From positions 62,001-126,000 of the IMG/VR virus record IMGVR_UViG_3300009093_000036: 64,000 bases of DNA; one strand, given 5' to 3'. How positions within the stretch are numbered: position 1 is the stretch's first letter; every line of letters starts with the position of its first letter. Under the pieces are notes generated by a model. The model had not been told where the DNA came from. It searched no databases and was given only the letters and a program-made list of their open reading frames with translations. Positions 38,113-46,844 of this stretch are shown in pieces. A program made the position numbers and the translations under genes. This stretch comes from a virus.

Positions 38113-38537
38113 GTTGGTCCATCCTTCCTGATCCAGCCCGTGGGCTCGAAGTCGAGGGTCTTGTTCGCCATGTACTGGCGGAAGTCTTCGAGGGTGAAGG
38201 GGTCATGCCCTCGCTCGTTGCAGAGGGTGCGAGCCGACCACCAGAAGATGCTTCGGTATGAGCCCTGTGGGTACTCCCACGAGAGCTCCATGCACTTGAT
38301 TGCCCAGCGAGAGCTGTTGCGGTCGTGAAACAGCAACATGAAGACCAGCGTCCACTCGCAAGCGATTTTCACTTCCTCTTCGCTGTACTCGCGCTCGTCG
38401 ATGACCTTCCGACTGCCTCCTGTGGCCATCATGCCGCTCGGCCCCGTGAAGCAGATGGTCTGCCCCTCCTCACGTTCGAGCGGCTTGAGTGTCCAGGTGT
38501 TGTTCTCACGCCTCTTCTTGGCGCCTAGCTTCGTCAT
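38106..38537 (-). CDS. Protein of unknown function
   Basis: This is a 143-residue protein. It starts with a basic patch (KLGAKKRRENNTW) and has RKVIDEREYSEEEVKIACEW and an aromatic segment (LSWEYPQGSYRSIFWWSA). It overlaps the ligase gene as TGATG and the ACP-like gene by seven bases. No family is assigned. The position between ligase and ACP does not explain its role. Confidence 0.55.
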   Translation of the reverse strand: MTKLGAKKRRENNTWTLKPLEREEGQTICFTGPSGMMATGGSRKVIDEREYSEEEVKIACEWTLVFMLLFHDRNSSRWAIKCMELSWEYPQGSYRSIFWWSARTLCNERGHDPFTLEDFRQYMANKTLDFEPTGWIRKDGPTW

Positions 38538-39730
38538 CACCACCTCTTCGTCAGATGCGCAACCTTCAGCTTCGGGAACCGGGGCTTGCCATCGGGGGTG
38601 TAGTTCTGGAACTCGATGGTGGCCTCCTTGCCCTCATACTTCGAGGCGTGCTTCAGATACTCCCGGCACTCCTCGCGAGTTCCACAGATGTCGGCCTTGA
38701 AGGCATCCCTCTTGCCGTCGATGATGATCTCCATGTGAGCGATCTTCGCCATCCCCGAGGCGTTGCCGACACCCTCCTCGAAGGCGATGATCTTGAACTC
38801 GGCGTCCAGCTTCTCCTTGCGCTTCAGCAGGGCCTGGGTCCGCTTGTTCTCGTACGGGACGTTCCTCCGAACCATGCCACCTTCGTAGCCCTCTTCGAGG
38901 AAGACCTCATAGAAGCCATCGACCTCTTCGCGAAAGAACGCCGGGTACGTCACCACCCTCACGAACGCCTTCCTGCTGCGGGTGCCCGTCACCACGTTCT
39001 CCATCAGGATGAGCTGCTCGTAGCGCTTCATGAAGTTGGCCTGCCGATCCTCGATCAAGCAGTCGTACACCCAGTACTGCACCATCTCCGCTGAGAGCTT
39101 GAGGTCCTCGACAGTCGGCTTCTGCTTCTTGACGAGCGACACGATCTTGTTGAAGTCGTACTTCAGCTCGTGGTTGTAGAGCTCGCCGTCGAGGATGATG
39201 CTCGGCCTCGCCTTGAAGATGTGCTTGATGCTCTCGAAGACGTGCGGAACAGCGAGGATGGGGTTCCCCTCCCTCGACCACAGGCCATCTTTGTTCGCGA
39301 TGCAGCGGATGCCGTCCAGCTTCGGCTGCAAGTAGAGGGCGTCCCCGATCACTCTGCCGTCGGGGGTGAAGATCTTGGCCATCCTCTTCGCGTACGAAGC
39401 ATCCGGCTCCTTGGCCTTCTGGTTGTAGTGCTCGGCCAGCATGCACTGGAAGCGCTCCGACTCCTTCGCCTCGGTCGGCGTGGCGCGATAGCCCTTCTTC
39501 ACCTTCAGCTCGTACTCGGAGTCGATCTCCGCGGAAGCTTGCTGCTCGCCGGTGGTGGCGTTCGAGCGCCCCACGTTCTTCGGCTGAGCGATCGTCCATT
39601 CAGACGTCGTGATCTTCCCTTCGATCTGACCGCTATGGGAGCGATACTTCGCCCCATCCTGCTCCATCCACCACTTCTGGATTGCTCCAGTGCTGGTCTC
39701 TTTGTAGAGCGGTGCCCGGGTATACTTCAT
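38537..39730 (-). CDS. ATP-dependent DNA ligase
   Basis: This 397-residue protein has the nucleotidyltransferase motif I, QPKLDGIRCI, with the adenylated Lys. Other ligase motifs are ILDGELYNH (motif III), YEGGMVRRN (motif IV) and LLKRKEKLDAEFKI (motif V). It would seal nicks using ATP in phage replication or repair. The N-terminal 110 residues are a divergent, charged extension. The start is ATG 39730 with a GGAG site. It is the first gene after motif site 5 and a terminator, and may lead an operon through the ACP-like and Thg1 genes. Confidence 0.9.
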   Translation of the reverse strand: MKYTRAPLYKETSTGAIQKWWMEQDGAKYRSHSGQIEGKITTSEWTIAQPKNVGRSNATTGEQQASAEIDSEYELKVKKGYRATPTEAKESERFQCMLAEHYNQKAKEPDASYAKRMAKIFTPDGRVIGDALYLQPKLDGIRCIANKDGLWSREGNPILAVPHVFESIKHIFKARPSIILDGELYNHELKYDFNKIVSLVKKQKPTVEDLKLSAEMVQYWVYDCLIEDRQANFMKRYEQLILMENVVTGTRSRKAFVRVVTYPAFFREEVDGFYEVFLEEGYEGGMVRRNVPYENKRTQALLKRKEKLDAEFKIIAFEEGVGNASGMAKIAHMEIIIDGKRDAFKADICGTREECREYLKHASKYEGKEATIEFQNYTPDGKPRFPKLKVAHLTKRW

Positions 39731-39754
39731 CTTGTTCTCCACTGGAAGTTCATG

Positions 39755-39776
39755 TCTTCATCCTACTGATAGGGGC
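39755..39776 (-). promoter_or_regulatory. Putative phage promoter, repeated motif site 5
   Basis: The minus strand reads GCCCCTATCAGTAGGATGAA. It directly follows the terminator T-run and lies 25 bases upstream of the DNA ligase start. Confidence 0.65.
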
Positions 39777-39803
39777 AAAGAGAAGGGTGGTTGCCCACCC
39801 CTC
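39776..39803 (-). terminator. Rho-independent terminator upstream of the ligase promoter
   Basis: On the minus strand a GGGTGG/CCACCC hairpin with a GCAA loop is followed by TTCTCTTTG. It ends the transcript of the small membrane/zinc gene at 39807 and abuts motif site 5. Confidence 0.65.
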
Positions 39804-39806
39804 CCC

Positions 39807-40043
39807 TCACTTCCTGTACATCTTCCGTGTCTGCTCGGCGCGGTCTTGAGCTTCGTGCTCCGCGCACTCGCAGACCCACCCCGTCTCGATGTCTCGAACC
39901 GGATGCCAGGTTCTTGCTGGGCATCGACGGTGGTGTGAGGACGCCTCCAGACGCCGCTTCAGCCGCAACCAGTGGGTCTTGATGATCACCCATCCCGCCC
40001 CGAGGAAGGGGAGGCTGTAGACGAACATCAAGACCTCATCCAT
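39807..40043 (-). CDS. Small membrane-associated protein with Cys pair
   Basis: This 78-residue protein starts at ATG 40043 with VLMFVYSLPFLGAGWVIIKTH, one hydrophobic helix. A basic stretch (WLRLKRRLEASSHHRR) and two possible metal ligands (CPART, CECAEHE) follow. It shares its reading frame with the DUF2135-like gene at 40506-42611, which lacks an in-frame stop. No strong ribosome site is seen. Confidence 0.5.
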   Translation of the reverse strand: MDEVLMFVYSLPFLGAGWVIIKTHWLRLKRRLEASSHHRRCPARTWHPVRDIETGWVCECAEHEAQDRAEQTRKMYRK

Positions 40044-40059
40044 CAGATGTGCGGCATGC

Positions 40060-40473
40060 TCAGTCGTCGAGCGCTTCGAGCTCGGCGAGGAGCTGCTTCT
40101 CCGACATTTTCGTGAGCTTGACCTCCTGCTTGTCGGCGAGGGCCGCGATGATCTTCTCCCGCTTGGCCTTGGTCTCCGCGCGCTTCTTCGCCTCGGCCTG
40201 CTCGTTGAGCTTGACCTCGATGATGCGCTTGATGACGTTGAGCTTCGCCTCGATGGCTCCATGGGACGGGCTCCGCTCCGTCGCCACGAAGCTCTCCTCG
40301 GTCGCCGCCTTGAGGTCCTTGTTGACGGTCTTCGCGATGGCGTCGAGGTTGAGGCCATCGGACGAGAGCAGCGGGAGCTCCCAAAGCTGCTCGACGGTGA
40401 GCTCGCCACGCGGGGACGTGAAGCGGAACTTCTTGCGGGTGGCGGACTCGAAGAGGCTGATGTTTTCGGACAT
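40060..40473 (-). CDS. Charged helical protein of unknown function
   Basis: This 137-residue protein starts at ATG 40473 with MSENISLFESATRKKFRF and continues with a segment VTNKDLK-type helices, then VIKRIIEVKLNEQAEAKKRA and RAETKAKREKIIAALADK, long charged helices of the kind found in nucleoid or scaffold proteins. It is read in a frame different from the gene upstream (40506-42611), whose own frame runs through it without a stop. A separate gene is supported by its regular codon pattern and the leader AAAGAGAACAAGAACATG. Confidence 0.65.
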   Translation of the reverse strand: MSENISLFESATRKKFRFTSPRGELTVEQLWELPLLSSDGLNLDAIAKTVNKDLKAATEESFVATERSPSHGAIEAKLNVIKRIIEVKLNEQAEAKKRAETKAKREKIIAALADKQEVKLTKMSEKQLLAELEALDD

Positions 40474-40505
40474 GTTCTTGTTCTCTTTCTTGTTGTGGTT
40501 GTGGA

Positions 40506-42611
40506 ACAGACACCGATGTAGATGTTGAAGATGCGCTGCTTCTTGCCCTGCTGGACGCGGACGAGGACTTCATCCGGCTTCGTGGAGGAGAAGCCCAGAC
40601 CGGCCAGGTGCCCTTCCGTGGGGCGGCACTTGGTCTTGTCCCCGATGACCTCGAACACCTTCCGGTGCTCTTCGAGACGCGAGTGGAGGAACTCGTTGTA
40701 GAACCCGCGCATGTCCTCGTCGCTCTTCGCCCCCTCCAAGACGAAGAACGTGTGCTTGTTCCCCACGGCGTTGTCGCCCCAGTAGTTCGGGCTGAGCATC
40801 ACCGTGTTGACCTTGACGTAGCGCTCCGTGGTGAGTCCCCACTTCTCCTGCGAGATGTTGGTCGAGGTGATGCCGGGATCTCCTGCCTCGACGCGCTCGA
40901 TGGCGCCGTTCTTCATGTGCAGCGTCGCCACGACGATGTCCTGCTGGTTCCGGACCTGCTTGTTGTACGAGTAGTGCGAGATCTTGCCCTCACACTCCGT
41001 CTCGATGACGAACCCAGGGTTGCTGGTCTCGCGCTGGGCGAAGTTGTTCACGATGATCTGGTACGGGCCGTCCGGCGGCTTGACGGACCACACCACGTTC
41101 TCGACAGCCTCACGCGTCGCACCGTGCCCGGCGTTCATGTCGACGTCGAGGGTGCCTCCGGTCCAGCCGACCTTGTTGCGGAAGTGGATGTGCTGTCCCG
41201 GCAGACCGAGAGATCCACGAGCTCGTCCGGAGCCCTTGGGCTCGTGAACATGAAGATCGAGATCGTCGTAGTTGAACCACGACAGCGAGATGCGGAGGAC
41301 ACCGTTGATCTTGCCGCCCGCCTTCTTCACGCGCTCCTTGATGGAGTCCGCGACGTTGCCGCCGTAGGACCACGCGAAGTCGTTGTTCCACTTGAAGAGC
41401 TGCTTCGGCTCCGGATGCACCGGCGCCGTCAGAGCCATCAGGTTCCCGAGATGCTTCCCCGAGAAGAACATCTCCATGGCCTGCGCCTTGGGGACGATCT
41501 CCGTCATGAAGTCGTCGAGCGAGATGGCTTCGGCACGGTCCTCGTCCTTCGCCGAAGATCGAGTCGAGGCCGCAGCATGCTGCATGAGGACGTCACCGAT
41601 CCCGCCCTTCATGAGCGAGCGTGCAGCACCGTCGACCCACTTCACGTCGTTCACCGACACGTCGGCCATGACGGCGAACCGACGTTCGAGAGCCGGTTCG
41701 AGTCCCAAGGACTCGATGGTCTCCATCGCCTTCTTCACCATGCCGGGCGTGATGAGGGCGGTCGTCCGCTTGTAGTTCTGCGGAGCCACCTTCGACTCGA
41801 AGCTCTTCACCGCACGTTCGAGCTCCTGACCTTCGGAGAGGTCCTGGACGAGCGTACCGATGACGGTGTTGCGGAATCGGGCCGCAGGGCTGTTGGCGTT
41901 CGCCCACACGAAGAGGGAGCGCTCGGTGTTGAAAGGCCACGTCGCCTTCTTCCCGAGGTACTCGCCCTGCATCTTCTTGAACTCGATGACGGCACGCTTG
42001 TGCTCGTCACCGCGGTACAAGCTCTTCGCCTCGATCAAGGACAAGACGGTATCGACCGCATCGGGAGTCAGCTCGACAAGCCCACGCTCGAAGACCTGGA
42101 CCGTCGTGCGGTAGTTGCCACGATCAGCGTCCGGGGTCGCCGAGCGAAGGCCACGCGGAATCTCCCCGGTGTGGAAGTGGTTCCAGACCAGAACCTTCTC
42201 CGTTGCCTTGTCGAGCTGACGCGTCTGCATCGCACCGAACTGCGTCTCGCTCTTTCCGACACGGAAGAGGTCGCGGATGCCCACGCCGCGCAGAGCCTTC
42301 TGAAGTGCTGCTGCGACGATGCCATACGGCTCCGCCGACGCCTGCTCGACAGCCTTGTCCCAGACGGTGGTCACCCTCCCGTCCGAGATGATGACCGCGC
42401 ATCCTGCGCGGCGGATGAACTGCTTGCAGCACGAGCAGTCGTGCTCGGTGCGCGTCTTGAAGATGGGATCGGTGCCCGGAGGGAAGGAGGCCAGGTACAG
42501 CGCCCAGAGGGCGTCACCGTCCATGTCGGCGACGAAGATGTTGGTGTTGTCCTTCACCATCTTCTGGAAGGACTCGGCGACCGTGCGATAGAAAGAGAGA
42601 AAGAGGGTCAT
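40506..42611 (-). CDS. Large DUF2135-like protein without its stop codon
   Basis: The recognisable protein, about 700 residues from ATG 42611 (AAAAGG site), ends near 40506. An N-terminal Cys cluster (CSCCKQFIRRAGC) is followed by FERGLVELTPDAVDTV and a central domain. The C-terminal part has LRISLSWFNYDDLDLHVHE, GGTLDVDMNAGHG and GPYQIIVNNF, the order of strands in DUF2135/YfaP-like beta domains. The frame stays open beyond this, past the next start, to 39807, where the last codons match the gene there. A missing stop is most likely a sequence or assembly error, but read-through is possible. Confidence 0.65.
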
Positions 42612-42636
42612 GTTGATTTCCTTTTCATGTTGAGGC

Positions 42637-42676
42637 GTGCGGCAGTCCGATACCCGAAGGCACCGAACTGCCGCAC
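42637..42676. repeat. 40-base intergenic hairpin with a UUCG loop
   Basis: GTGCGGCAGT pairs with ACTGCCGCAC, and an inner GGTGCC/GGTATC pair (with wobbles) closes on a TTCG tetraloop. It lies between the gene ending at 42686 and the start at 42611. No T-run follows. It may stabilise the mRNA or signal a non-host polymerase. Confidence 0.7.
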
Positions 42677-42685
42677 ACATCGATG

Positions 42686-43888
42686 TCAGAGCTGCGTCGA
42701 ACGCTCGATGACCGGGGCTTCCCCACGTGCCCGCCGCTTGGCGTTGCACGCCTTGCAGCCACAGTCAGGCGTCGGCTCACCCTTCGCCACAGCAGCGTCG
42801 ACGACCTTCTGCCGCTCCGCCGCCTTGAGCTCGCCCTCGGCACGCTCGGGGTGCTTCGCGAGGACGGTCGCGATCGCCTCGTCGACCGTCTTGTAGCGCT
42901 GCACGAGGTCTGCGTGGATGAGGTTGACGATCACCACCAGCATCTCCGCGAGCTCGCCGTCGTACCCGAACACCTCGCGGTAGCGGGCATCCAGGTCCTT
43001 CATGTCCTTGAACAGCCGGAGCGGGAGCTTCCGAACGCCGTCCATGTCGACAGCATCGGTACGAGGACGGTTCCGGCGCAGGAAGTCCTCGACGCTCGTG
43101 ATCAGCCCGAACGTCTGGTTCTCCTCACGCCAGAGGTCGCCCACCGTGATCGAGCCATCGGGCTCGCTCGCCGCAGACTTCCTTCCCTCGGCGCTGCTCA
43201 GCAGGTCATCGAAGTCGATCCCGGGACCATCGCCGAACAGGTCGTCGAGGCTCATGACGCGAACGCCACGACCACCGAGAGAAGCACCCCCGGCACCGAG
43301 CAGAGACATCAGCACCGAGACGATGCTGCTGCCTCGGGCGCCACCACTTCGACGACTGGCCTGCTGCTCGATCGAGGTCGGGCCCTGAAGGCTCGGATCC
43401 AGACCCACCTTGAACAGCCGCAGCATCTCCAGCTTCGAGACCTTCTTCTCCCGAAGCTCCTGGAAGAGCTCCTGGACGGCGACGCCGGCCTTGACCGAGA
43501 CATGCTGCTCGATGTCGTCGAACACTTCACGAATCACGTGCTGGGGGACCCGGAACGCGAGGGCGGTGAGCAGCATGTCGTGCTCGTCCACTGCGTCCAT
43601 GGAGGTGAGCTTGTCCCCCTCGCGGTGTGCCGTGATGACATTCCCGATGAGGCGCATGCCATGCCCACCACGCTCGTGCTCACCCTCGCTGAGAATCGCG
43701 AGCTGCTCGTGCGTCAGCTCCATCAGCTCCGAGAGAGCAGTGACCACCGGCTGCTCGGGATTGAGGCCGGTCAGGGCGTACTCGACGATCTGCTCGACCT
43801 TCTTGGAGCCGATCTCCGCCATGAGGGCGCTGAAGATGATGTCGAGCAGGGTCGACCGCTTGAGGAGCTTGTTCTTGTCGATGTTCAT
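42686..43888 (-). CDS. 400-residue protein of unknown function with C-terminal Cys cluster
   Basis: It begins with MNIDKNKLLKRSTL at ATG 43888. Residues 20-140 are helical (KKVEQIVEYALTGLNPEQP, SELMELTHEQLAILSEGEH). A Gly/Arg-rich centre (SLLGAGGASLGGRGVR) precedes a helical domain (VIVNLIHADLVQRYKTVDE). The C-terminus carries CGCKACNAKRRARGE, a possible zinc site. Motif site 6 lies about 35 bases upstream, so it heads its own transcript. I do not recognise the family. Confidence 0.65.
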   Translation of the reverse strand: MNIDKNKLLKRSTLLDIIFSALMAEIGSKKVEQIVEYALTGLNPEQPVVTALSELMELTHEQLAILSEGEHERGGHGMRLIGNVITAHREGDKLTSMDAVDEHDMLLTALAFRVPQHVIREVFDDIEQHVSVKAGVAVQELFQELREKKVSKLEMLRLFKVGLDPSLQGPTSIEQQASRRSGGARGSSIVSVLMSLLGAGGASLGGRGVRVMSLDDLFGDGPGIDFDDLLSSAEGRKSAASEPDGSITVGDLWREENQTFGLITSVEDFLRRNRPRTDAVDMDGVRKLPLRLFKDMKDLDARYREVFGYDGELAEMLVVIVNLIHADLVQRYKTVDEAIATVLAKHPERAEGELKAAERQKVVDAAVAKGEPTPDCGCKACNAKRRARGEAPVIERSTQL

Positions 43889-43922
43889 GTTCGTGTTCTC
43901 CGGTTGAAGGGGCGGAGTGCCT

Positions 43923-43943
43923 CTTTCATCTTCCTTATAGGAG
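43923..43943 (-). promoter_or_regulatory. Putative phage promoter, repeated motif site 6
   Basis: The minus strand reads CTCCTATAAGGAAGATGAAA, with the same CTATAAGGAAGAT core as site 2. It is in a 70-base gap upstream of the 400-residue protein. Confidence 0.6.
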
Positions 43944-43957
43944 GAATACGCGACTTT

Positions 43958-44158
43958 TCAGTCGTCCTCGGACTCGTTCTCGAACGACCACTCACCACAC
44001 GAGTTGCCGTTGTCGTCGATGATCTTCCCCTCTTCGTTCGTCGCACCCGGATCCATCTCATCGAACTTGAGAGCCAGCTCTCGAAGTGCGGCCGCAACGT
44101 TGGCGGGGGTACGCATCTCGTCGTCACCCAACTCGATCTCCAGCATGAACTTTCCCAT
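43958..44158 (-). CDS. Small acidic protein of unknown function
   Basis: This 66-residue protein reads MGKFMLEIELGDDEMRTP and ends in an acidic ENESEDD tail. ATG 44158 has GGAGG five bases upstream. It follows a strong terminator, so it is likely expressed from another promoter or by read-through. Confidence 0.5.
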   Translation of the reverse strand: MGKFMLEIELGDDEMRTPANVAAALRELALKFDEMDPGATNEEGKIIDDNGNSCGEWSFENESEDD

Positions 44159-44167
44159 TTTCGCCTC

Positions 44168-44196
44168 CAAAAAGAAGAGGGGCCCGTAGGCCCCTC
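44168..44196 (-). terminator. Rho-independent terminator after the secreted protein gene
   Basis: On the minus strand GAGGGGCC pairs with GGCCCCTC around a TACG loop, followed by TTCTTTTTGG. It lies between the stop at 44199 and the small acidic gene. Confidence 0.8.
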
Positions 44197-44198
44197 AG

Positions 44199-45206
44199 TC
44201 ACTCCATCACGACTTCGACTTGCGGGATGATCTCCTGCGGAGGTGGGTCGCACCCATCCTCTCCCGGACGACACCAGAACCTGTTCGCAGGATGACGACC
44301 GCCTGATACTTCCAGCCCGCAATGCTCGTACGGGACGAGGCCTCGGTCTTCAGCATGATGATCATCGCAGGCACCGCCTTCATCGTCACACCGACCACCC
44401 CACGCGATGATGGGGGCATCAGCACATGGACCGAGGTGTTCGCCATCGAGGAGCTCCGACACGAACTGCTGCATCGCCATCCACCGCGGACGGTAATCGC
44501 GATCCCAGTTCAGAGGACGGCCCCCAGAGTCCGTGGCCTGGAAGTGAGGAGGACGTGTGCCCTCCGCGTTGAGCTCGACGAGCCACTGAGTCCGCGGGGA
44601 GTGGGGCTCCCACTGCTCCGTGACGTAGTGGACATGCCTGCGCATCGTGCCGATCAAGGTCTCCCCACGAGCGCGGGTTCGACGCAGGACACGGTAGATG
44701 GCCGGGCAGTCGAGCTCGGCGTGGTTCACGTCATCGTTCGGATCCTTGATGTCGTCGTGCAGCCAGTTCGCCTCCGACACGCAGATGCGCGAAAGCACCA
44801 AGACGGTGACGGCACGCAGCTCTTCCCAATCCTCGCCGATCAACCGGATGAGCCGATCCTCCTCGAACCCTCTGTTGAAGGAGCTCAGGAAGCGTCGGCG
44901 GACACCAGGCAGCAGAGACGTCGCGTCCGGGTACATGTGCGGAGCCAGAGACACAGGCGTCGCCACGTGGATGTAGGAGTGGATCTCGTGCGGCATGTAC
45001 TGCGTGCTGTCGACGACGAGGTGCTCCTCGACCACAGGGTCAGCCACAGGAACAGGAACTTCGATCGGAGCAGGAGCAGGAACCACGGGCTGAGGGGCCA
45101 CTGCGAGGGGCTGAGGCTCATCGTCGACGATGACCCCTGCGTCGCGAGCCATCGAGCCCGTGCAGGAGAGCATCACCACCGCGAAGAGGACCATTCGCTT
45201 CTTCAT
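44199..45206 (-). CDS. Secreted or lipid-anchored protein, possible lysozyme-like domain
   Basis: This 335-residue protein begins KKRMVLFAVVMLSCTG, a signal peptide with a Cys in a lipobox-like position. A Pro/Val/Ala linker (PAPIEVPVPVADPVVEEH) follows. The middle reads RICVSEANWLHDDIKDP and ELDCPAIYRVLRRTRARG, a pattern of EA-W ... DC-A-I-V-L-R seen in some phage cell-wall-hydrolase proteins. The C-terminal part has CADAPIIAWGGRCDDEGG-type Cys/Asp-rich stretches. The call is tentative. It may act in the periplasm or on the surface. Confidence 0.6.
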   Translation of the reverse strand: MKKRMVLFAVVMLSCTGSMARDAGVIVDDEPQPLAVAPQPVVPAPAPIEVPVPVADPVVEEHLVVDSTQYMPHEIHSYIHVATPVSLAPHMYPDATSLLPGVRRRFLSSFNRGFEEDRLIRLIGEDWEELRAVTVLVLSRICVSEANWLHDDIKDPNDDVNHAELDCPAIYRVLRRTRARGETLIGTMRRHVHYVTEQWEPHSPRTQWLVELNAEGTRPPHFQATDSGGRPLNWDRDYRPRWMAMQQFVSELLDGEHLGPCADAPIIAWGGRCDDEGGACDDHHAEDRGLVPYEHCGLEVSGGRHPANRFWCRPGEDGCDPPPQEIIPQVEVVME

Positions 45207-45227
45207 CATGTACCTCCAGGAACGACA

Positions 45228-45262
45228 ACGCCCTCCCCACTGAGCATCAGCGAGGAGGGCGT
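45228..45262 (-). terminator. GC-rich hairpin, possible terminator
   Basis: ACGCCCTCC pairs with GGAGGGCGT around a 17-base loop, between the histone-like gene and the secreted protein gene. No T-run follows, so this is weaker than the other terminators. Confidence 0.4.
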
Positions 45263-45300
45263 AGTCACGAGCGCGAATCAGCCGAAGCTGACCGCAGCGA

Positions 45301-45609
45301 TCAGGCGAAGACCTTCTTCAGCGCCGCGGCGCCTTCGAGGACCTTGCGGAGACGAACGACGTGCGGGTTGTCGAGACCGGCGTTCTCGGCGCGGAGAACG
45401 GCGTTCGCCGCCTGCGTCTCGATGCTGGCGACCTTCTCCTTCAGGCGCGTCACGACCGACTTCGGGTCCTTCGCGTAGCGCTCGACGGCGACGGTGCCGC
45501 CGCGGGCCGCGCTGCGGGCCTCGCCGTTGCCGGTCGAGGAGCCGAGCTTCGCCTTCGCCTTGGCGGGGGTCTTCTTCGCGGGCGTCTTCGTGTTCTTTTT
45601 CGTGGCCAT
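45301..45609 (-). CDS. Histone-H1-like basic protein
   Basis: This 102-residue protein starts ATKKNTKTPAKKTPAKAKAK, the Lys/Ala/Pro repeat of histone H1 C-terminal tails and of bacterial H1-like proteins. A charged helical part (SVVTRLKEKVASIETQA) and VRLRKVLEGAAALKKVF follow. It should bind DNA non-specifically, perhaps to condense the genome or the host nucleoid. ATG 45609 is followed at once by the repeats. No globular winged helix is evident. Confidence 0.7.
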   Translation of the reverse strand: MATKKNTKTPAKKTPAKAKAKLGSSTGNGEARSAARGGTVAVERYAKDPKSVVTRLKEKVASIETQAANAVLRAENAGLDNPHVVRLRKVLEGAAALKKVFA

Positions 45610-45618
45610 GGGACTCTC

Positions 45619-46317
45619 CTATTTCTTCTTCTTGTTCAGGTCTCGAACCAGGGGTCTGTGAACGTGCGGGATGGGTCCGTACTTCTTGATCGCACCTGCG
45701 TGCTCGTCCGTGCCGTAACCCGCGGACGTCTTCAAGTAGTACCTCGGGAACTTCTTGTCAAGCAAGTTCATCTCGACGTCCCGGTTGAACTTGGCGAAGA
45801 TCGAGGCCGCTCCAACATGAGGAACGAACTCGTCCGCCTTCGGGACGTACAAGATGTTGATGCACGCGAAGGTCATGAGCATGTCGTGGACCTTCGCAGA
45901 CCGCACACCGTCGACGATGATCGCGAGGTTCTTCGGCAACACCTTGCAGTGCTGCATCAGAGACTTCATCGCGATGTGCATCGCTCGAACGTACGCTCCC
46001 GCATGCGTGTGCTTCTCGATGTCGTCGGGCGTTGCTGCCCCTTCGGCATGGAAGACGTCCGTGCTGTCGTCGATCAGCTCGATCATCCGTTCTCTGTGCT
46101 CTGGTGTCGTCTTCTTCGAGTCCTTCACTCCTTCCAGGTCCCATCTCCGCGGAGCCAGCACCGCGCTGAGATAGAAGGGCCCTGCCCATGCACCTGTGCC
46201 GCTCTCGTCGATGCCGACCAGGTGCGTGATGTTGCCGCTGTTGTCGATGATGTCGTTGAGGGCCCGACGCCATCGGTCCAGCTCGTTGAGTTTCTCTACG
46301 TTCACTTTTCTGGGCAC
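45619..46317 (-). CDS. rnhB: Ribonuclease HII
   Basis: This 232-residue protein has the RNase HII active-site phrase GIDESGTGAWAGPFYL (bacterial enzymes read (V/I)DE(A/V)G(R)GPLAGPV), with the catalytic D-E pair, and the family phrases VKDSKKTTPEHRE, IIVDGVRSAK and VGAASIFAK. It ends with HVHRPLVRDLNKKKK. It would remove ribonucleotides or RNA primers from DNA. GTG 46317 is the start, behind GAGG. It is located beside a histone-like gene. Confidence 0.9.
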   Translation of the reverse strand: MPRKVNVEKLNELDRWRRALNDIIDNSGNITHLVGIDESGTGAWAGPFYLSAVLAPRRWDLEGVKDSKKTTPEHRERMIELIDDSTDVFHAEGAATPDDIEKHTHAGAYVRAMHIAMKSLMQHCKVLPKNLAIIVDGVRSAKVHDMLMTFACINILYVPKADEFVPHVGAASIFAKFNRDVEMNLLDKKFPRYYLKTSAGYGTDEHAGAIKKYGPIPHVHRPLVRDLNKKKK

Positions 46318-46319
46318 TG

Positions 46320-46844
46320 CTACCTCGTGTCTCGGATCTTCTTTGCCAGCTCCCGCCCCATGTCAATGATCATGGAGTTGGTCAGGAGCTCCGAGACTAC
46401 TCGATTCGCCGCGTTCAAGCTGAAGTAGCTCATGTTCTCGATGGCTCCCTTGACTGAGTCCTTCTTGCTGAACGGGTGCCCGAGCCACCACGCCGCATGA
46501 AGCTCGACAGCGATCGAGTCCAGCTCGTTCCCATCTGCGGCGACCGGCGACATGTCGCTGAGCACTGCGCTCAGGGACCTGGTCCTCTTGTCAAAGACGG
46601 TCTTGCCCTCCAAGCAGACGTGGTGCGCAAGTTCGTGAAGAACCTCCTCGAACCGAATGTGCATGTAGTTCTTCGTGACGTACTGGTCGTTGGTGGTCGT
46701 GACGGTGATGGTCTCAACGTTCACCTTCGCCAGCAGTCTCTCCGTGGATCGCATGACCGACTCGATGGGGCGTCTCCGGCCCATGACGCGGTCTCGGTCC
46801 TTCGCGGTCAGCGGCGTGATGCCGTACATGCCGCGCGAGTACAT
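46320..46844 (-). CDS. HExxH zinc-metallopeptidase-like protein (family member 3)
   Basis: This is a 174-residue protein. About residue 70 is VLHELAHHVC (HExxHH), and downstream ADGNELDSIAVELHAAWWLG offers a Glu with a nearby A-V pattern. The N-terminus reads TPLTAKDRDRVMGRRRP. The start ATG 46844 overlaps the upstream stop as TGATG. Its layout matches the proteins at 30119 and 34547. It may be a zinc peptidase or metal-binding relative. No signal peptide is seen. Confidence 0.55.
   Translation of the reverse strand: MYSRGMYGITPLTAKDRDRVMGRRRPIESVMRSTERLLAKVNVETITVTTTNDQYVTKNYMHIRFEEVLHELAHHVCLEGKTVFDKRTRSLSAVLSDMSPVAADGNELDSIAVELHAAWWLGHPFSKKDSVKGAIENMSYFSLNAANRVVSELLTNSMIIDMGRELAKKIRDTR

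Noticed and set aside
36817-38328. A 503-codon open frame on the plus strand
   Set aside because: It lies opposite the Thg1-like and ACP-like genes, whose motifs are clear on the minus strand.
40608-42896. A 762-codon open frame on the plus strand
   Set aside because: It lies opposite the DUF2135-like gene, is rich in Arg, Leu, Val and Asp and has no recognisable domain. It is an antisense effect of GC-rich coding DNA.
42683-44230. A 515-codon open frame on the plus strand
   Set aside because: It lies opposite the 400-residue protein and the small acidic gene. Composition and lack of a ribosome site mark it as an antisense shadow.
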